Source: Macquaria australasica (lineage: Eukaryota > Chordata > Actinopteri > Centrarchiformes > Percichthyidae). From it: a DNA stretch of 64,000 bases. The DNA lies in contig SEMN01000089.1 of the NCBI GenBank assembly GCA_005408345.1, positions 248,001 to 312,000 of the forward strand, given 5' to 3'. Below the pieces are notes generated by a model, which saw nothing but the letters and a program-made list of their open reading frames with translations, was not told the DNA's origin and made no database searches. Shown piece after piece: positions 60,209 to 64,000 of the stretch. The position numbers and the translations under genes were made by a program. Every line of letters starts with the position of its first letter. Positions within the stretch are counted from its first letter, which is position 1.

Positions 60209-62018
60209 TGGGAGCATCAAGAAGCAGTATCTGGACACACACTCACACACGAAGTCCCTCTGCCTCATGGAAGATTTATTGGAAGTTAACTGGCACCCTC
60301 TGGTGGCAAAAACAACTCTTTACACTTACTTTTAGTCTGCACTTTAACGTCACTTAAACACCCACTGGACGATAATAAAAGTGGTAGAGGTGGATTTTAA
60401 AACTGGCTTATATCTGCTTCTAAATCTAAAGCCTAAATTTGAAGCTTGGAAGTTATGATGGAGGAAATTTCTACTGAAGAGTGATGGGAAGTTTGAGTTA
60501 AATGCAAATAAATACAAAGCAACCGTGCTTTAGTTACAGATAAGGTGTTTTAAAGTGTTAATGGTGAGGTCAGTTTTGTTTTTAAGGTGTTTTCCTTTCA
60601 CTTAGTCTTCTGATCTTAATTTGAGATCTTAAATTGAGAGAGGATACATTCATTGATATGTGCACATTATAAGCAAAGTTACTTATTGCCCTGAACTGGA
60701 AGAAAGTGATAAGTCTATTGGTGTATAAATATGGCACATTGTATGAGATTGGACAAAAATAACACTGACATTTAAATAAAAATATTCTGTATCATTACAC
60801 AAACTTTTTTTTTTTTTTAATTTGGTAAATTAGTTTCTTGTTTTTGTGTAGTATAGGCAAATATATGTGATGGAAGGTGAGATGTATGTATTATGCAAAG
60901 GCTGATTCTTTTTAAAAAAAATGTCCACTAGATGGTGTTACAACATTGTGACACTAACTCTCATTTAGCGTTCTCATTATAATGCCTTTCTGATGAGCCA
61001 ATGCTTCAGAATCAGAAGTGGTTTCCTCACATTGTTCCCACAAACTTCCACGGACTTAAATGAAACACACATCAAATTTTAACTGGAGGTACATGCATAA
61101 GCTGCACAATCCTCAGCACACATACACACACCTGCAACCAATACAACTCTCCCAGCCTCGCTCCTGGAACTTGAGTGTTCCTCCGCTGAGCTATTTTTCT
61201 ATTTATAGCCGCAGAGCTCCGGCTGTGTCTAAAATGCCTGCTGTCTCATTCTGCTTTACTTCCTTACTGTTTGACAGATTTGGGAGGGGGGTGGGGGGTG
61301 GGAGTGAGAGGTCCCTCAGGTTTAAATCACTTTGCTTTTCAGGGCCTGGAGGAGTCATATATATACGTATCCTTGGATGACAAGGATTTGCTTCCACAGA
61401 GGCTGGTGAGACAGGCACAAAAGAGTAGGACGCGAATTAGAAGAGTCTGTCGCTTCTATGCTAAACAGAGATCAAATTATGGCACATCCATTAGAAAGTA
61501 TCGTGTATCTGCATCAGTGTCACTTAACATGACTTCACTTCTAATCCTTACACCCTACTGACCTTTTGACCCTTAAAAGAAACTTGCAGCAGATGTATGC
61601 AGCTAACTGACTCCTCAGTTTGATCAGTTCGGAGCAGCATTTTTTTATGGCTAAACAAAAAAACAAAATAAAAGCCAAAGTTTGTGTTGTGCTTTGTTAC
61701 ACAACTGAGTAACAAATCAAAGATACTTTGGAAACAGTCCCAAACACAAGTCCAATCGAATTCAGTGTTGGCCAATTGTTTGAACCTTAGTTTGCTCCCA
61801 GGAGATAATAGTGACTCCTGCCAGGCTGGCCAAGAGGAGCGAGGAGAGAGGAGAGGAGATAAGATGCTGGGAAGAAGATGGCTCTCTCTCTCACAGTCTG
61901 TGTGTTATTGTGGGGAAATTGTATTCTGTACACCCGACATCTATTGCATGTTTGTCCATCCTGGGAGAGGGATCCCTCCTCTCTTGCTCTTCCTTTTTTC
62001 CCCATTAAAAGGTTGTTG

Positions 62019-62039
62019 TTTTTTTTGGGGGGGGGGGGG
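62019..62039. repeat. T8G13 homopolymer junction
   Basis: Eight T followed by thirteen G. Confidence 0.9.
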
Positions 62040-62219
62040 TGTTCCTCATCAGAATCAAGGGTCTAAGGACAGAGGGTGTTATATGACTTGACTTGACTTG
62101 AGTTACACTTGGTTCGTTGTGAAAGTCTGAATGATGTCTTGTCCAGTTGTCTTCCTAGCTCATCTTCTCTCTTATAGAAAATCATTTTTAGAACTGCAAT
62201 CAAAAGATCTTTAGGAGAA

Positions 62220-62400
62220 CATTTTTCTGCATAATGACTCATTTTTACTTTTGATGCTTTAAGTACATTTTGCTGATAATACATACTTTTACATAAGTAA
62301 GGTTTTAAATGCAGGACTTTTACTTGTAGTGGGATATTATTACAGTGTGGTATTAGTACTTTTACTTAAGTAAAGAATCTGATTACTTGTTCCACCACTA
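62220..62400 (+). mobile_element. MITE-like teleost repeat
   Basis: GCAGGACTTTTACTTGTAGT, then TATTAGTACTTTTACTTAAG, TAAAGAATCTGATTACTTGT and TCCACCACT. The last blocks are a very frequent end sequence of a short teleost dispersed element. Boundaries approximate. Confidence 0.6.
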
Positions 62401-62424
62401 ATAGGTCATCAAAAACATTAAGAT

Positions 62425-62495
62425 TCATCCACTGGGGACCATGAATACATCAAAACACTAACTCATGGCAATCTGGCTCCTAGTTTTTGAGATGG
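62425..62495 (-). repeat. dispersed repeat copy (minus orientation)
   Basis: GATTCATCCACTGGGGACCA, then TGAATACATC and CATGGCAATCTGG, matching the reverse of the family at 46476-46960. Confidence 0.6.
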
Positions 62496-63881
62496 AAGTT
62501 GAGTTTAGGGAGAGAAAATAAGTGGAAACTACATAAACACTCTATAAAAAGGGTTTGTTTGAAAGATGACACTGATTTAGCCAACCTCAGCTCCTCAGGC
62601 AGGTCAGTTCAAAGGAGCCTCCATGTCAGGGAACAAATTGCTGCATGCTTTCAGTGTAGTCGTTGGATGGGCAAAGCTGGGCCTGTCCAACAAATTCAGG
62701 CTGTGATCCCAGCTTGGTTCTTGTTTCCTCAAAAGTAGAATCAAGCTGGTGTGATCTCATGTTTTTGCTTCAGTTGCTGCATTAAGCGTAAGCTGGAGAT
62801 TAGAAAGAAAGGGCTTTAGCGATCCAAATGAGAAGGGGAACATAGCCAGGATGTCTGTAAAAGTGAGTCAATAAAAGTGAAGAATGGACGGGAGTAAGCT
62901 TCTGTGAAGAAAAATGGAACCAGACAGTAAAGGGATGGGTGGGTAGGTGAAGAGGAGAAGAGAGGAAGTTGGGGGGTCACTCAGTCAGTAGCCACCCCTC
63001 TTTCAGTAGGAGCCCCGGGGCCTCGACATGAAGCTCTGACCTGGAATTCCAAATAAATAATTCCCTAAACCTCCTCACTGAAAGAGACTTGCACACACAT
63101 AAAGGAAGTGGGTGCACCAAGGAAAAATGCACAATTTCTCCAAAACCATAGCTTATTTAAACCAGTTTTCCAAGTATTTGAGGGTATATTTGATCAACAG
63201 ACACTTGATAATTCTGCGAGGTAAAATCACACACACACACGAAAGAGTACACACTCACAGGTATTAATTCTCAAAGCTTAGCTCTCAGAGCAGCCTAAAT
63301 CCTGCATGTGTGAGCAGGAACATTCAGTTAATCCTTAAATACAGCATGAAACAGTTTTATTCTGTAATAAATAGGTATGCAAATGGAGGCACGAGATTAA
63401 GGTCAAATGATATGAAGTTTAGAGAGTGAAAGAGAGACAGGGCTACCATCACGGGTAAAACAGGCAAGACTAAAACCAAGTAGAACAACAGAAACAACAA
63501 ATAAAGTTTAGAGTACATCTGTGAGGGCTGTAAGCAAGATGTCCTTCGCTGAACTCATATGCACCAAGTTCACAAACCACCATTCAGATAAAAACCAGAA
63601 CTTGATAAAAATCAAAAAACAAAACTGGATTTTATTCCTTTGGGCTCATTTTTCAGCAGCGGCACAGGATATGAACATATCCTCGCTATATAGCATATAG
63701 CTCGCTGAAACACAGACACTCAACCCATATCCATAACCCTGAGCAAAATGTCAAGAGAGAAAAACTCTGATTAAAATGAAAATGGATGCTGCAAAATGCT
63801 GTAAAGTTGTCCACATTCATGATGAAGGTCGACTGTGGGACCAAGGGGATTTACAACTCAATACGACTCATACTTTGCAGA

Positions 63882-64000
63882 AATTAAAGGATAATTCTGG
63901 TTTATTAAAACTTCATATCTATTGATTATGATAACACTGTGCTCACCAAATTGCTGAGATCAGGGAACATGGCGACACTGTTGCTCCAAAGTCAGACGGA
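63882..64000 (+). repeat. interspersed repeat, copy 2 (cut by window end)
   Basis: TTAAAGGATAATTCTGGTTTATTA, split here as TAATTCTGGTTTATTA and TATTGATTATGATAACAC, followed by CTCACCAAATTGCTGAGATC. Partner of 17433-17680 and better preserved. Confidence 0.65.

Larger units (their letters stand above)
57906..64000. other. no gene seen; repeats and microsatellites
   Basis: No exon recognised. Contents: AC/GT arrays at 59406-59438, 59555-59631 and 60135-60208, T14 at 60805-60818, a T8G13 run at 62019-62039, a MITE-like piece at 62220-62400, a dispersed repeat copy at 62425-62495, and an interspersed repeat cut by the window end at 63882. Confidence 0.65.

Noticed and set aside
61271..61561. 96-codon plus-strand frame
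   Set aside because: Gly-rich start from a G-rich tract, no recognised family, no splice or promoter support.

Overview
The window looks like nuclear DNA of a ray-finned (teleost) fish. It is AT-leaning, has split genes with canonical GT...AG introns, is very rich in CA/GT microsatellites, and carries many decayed interspersed repeats of teleost type. No prokaryotic-style operon, phage, CRISPR array, rRNA or tRNA gene was recognised.

The one gene I can support is on the minus strand: arhgap6, a Rho GTPase-activating protein. Fourteen coding exons were placed by eye between 41439 (start codon) and 3403 (end of stop codon). All junctions are AG/GT, the codon phases agree at every junction, and the exons sum to 2298 nt (765 codons plus stop). 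Exons 2-14 match the vertebrate ARHGAP6 family from the GDFTW segment before the RhoGAP domain to the C-terminal PETLV. The first coding exon (41398-41439) gives only 14 residues, so this is a short-N-terminus transcript. The long first exon known from mammalian ARHGAP6 was not seen and may lie beyond 64000.

Layout. 1-1574: 3' flank with one old repeat and two adjacent hairpins. 1575-3402: predicted 3' UTR. 3403-18794: exons 14 to 2, tightly clustered in places (introns of 107-164 nt) and separated elsewhere by introns of 0.7-3.3 kb. 18795-41397: a 22.6 kb first intron holding microsatellites, a decayed Gypsy-like retrotransposon piece, a LINE 3' fragment, SINE/LINE tails and MITE-like elements. 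41440-41900: CpG-containing candidate promoter/5' UTR. 41900-64000: no exon recognised; either upstream flank or intron of a longer arhgap6 transcript, with many MITEs and the densest microsatellite cluster (55.4-60.2 kb).

In mammals the amelogenin gene AMELX is nested in the first large ARHGAP6 intron. No amelogenin-like coding sequence was seen in the corresponding intron here. I did not find a convincing new biological system. The best second-look items are the short alternative start, a CA repeat placed beside a 5' splice site in a 112-nt intron, a MITE with clear inverted ends, a degenerate hammerhead-like motif, and several repeat-free high-complexity blocks that may be conserved non-coding elements.
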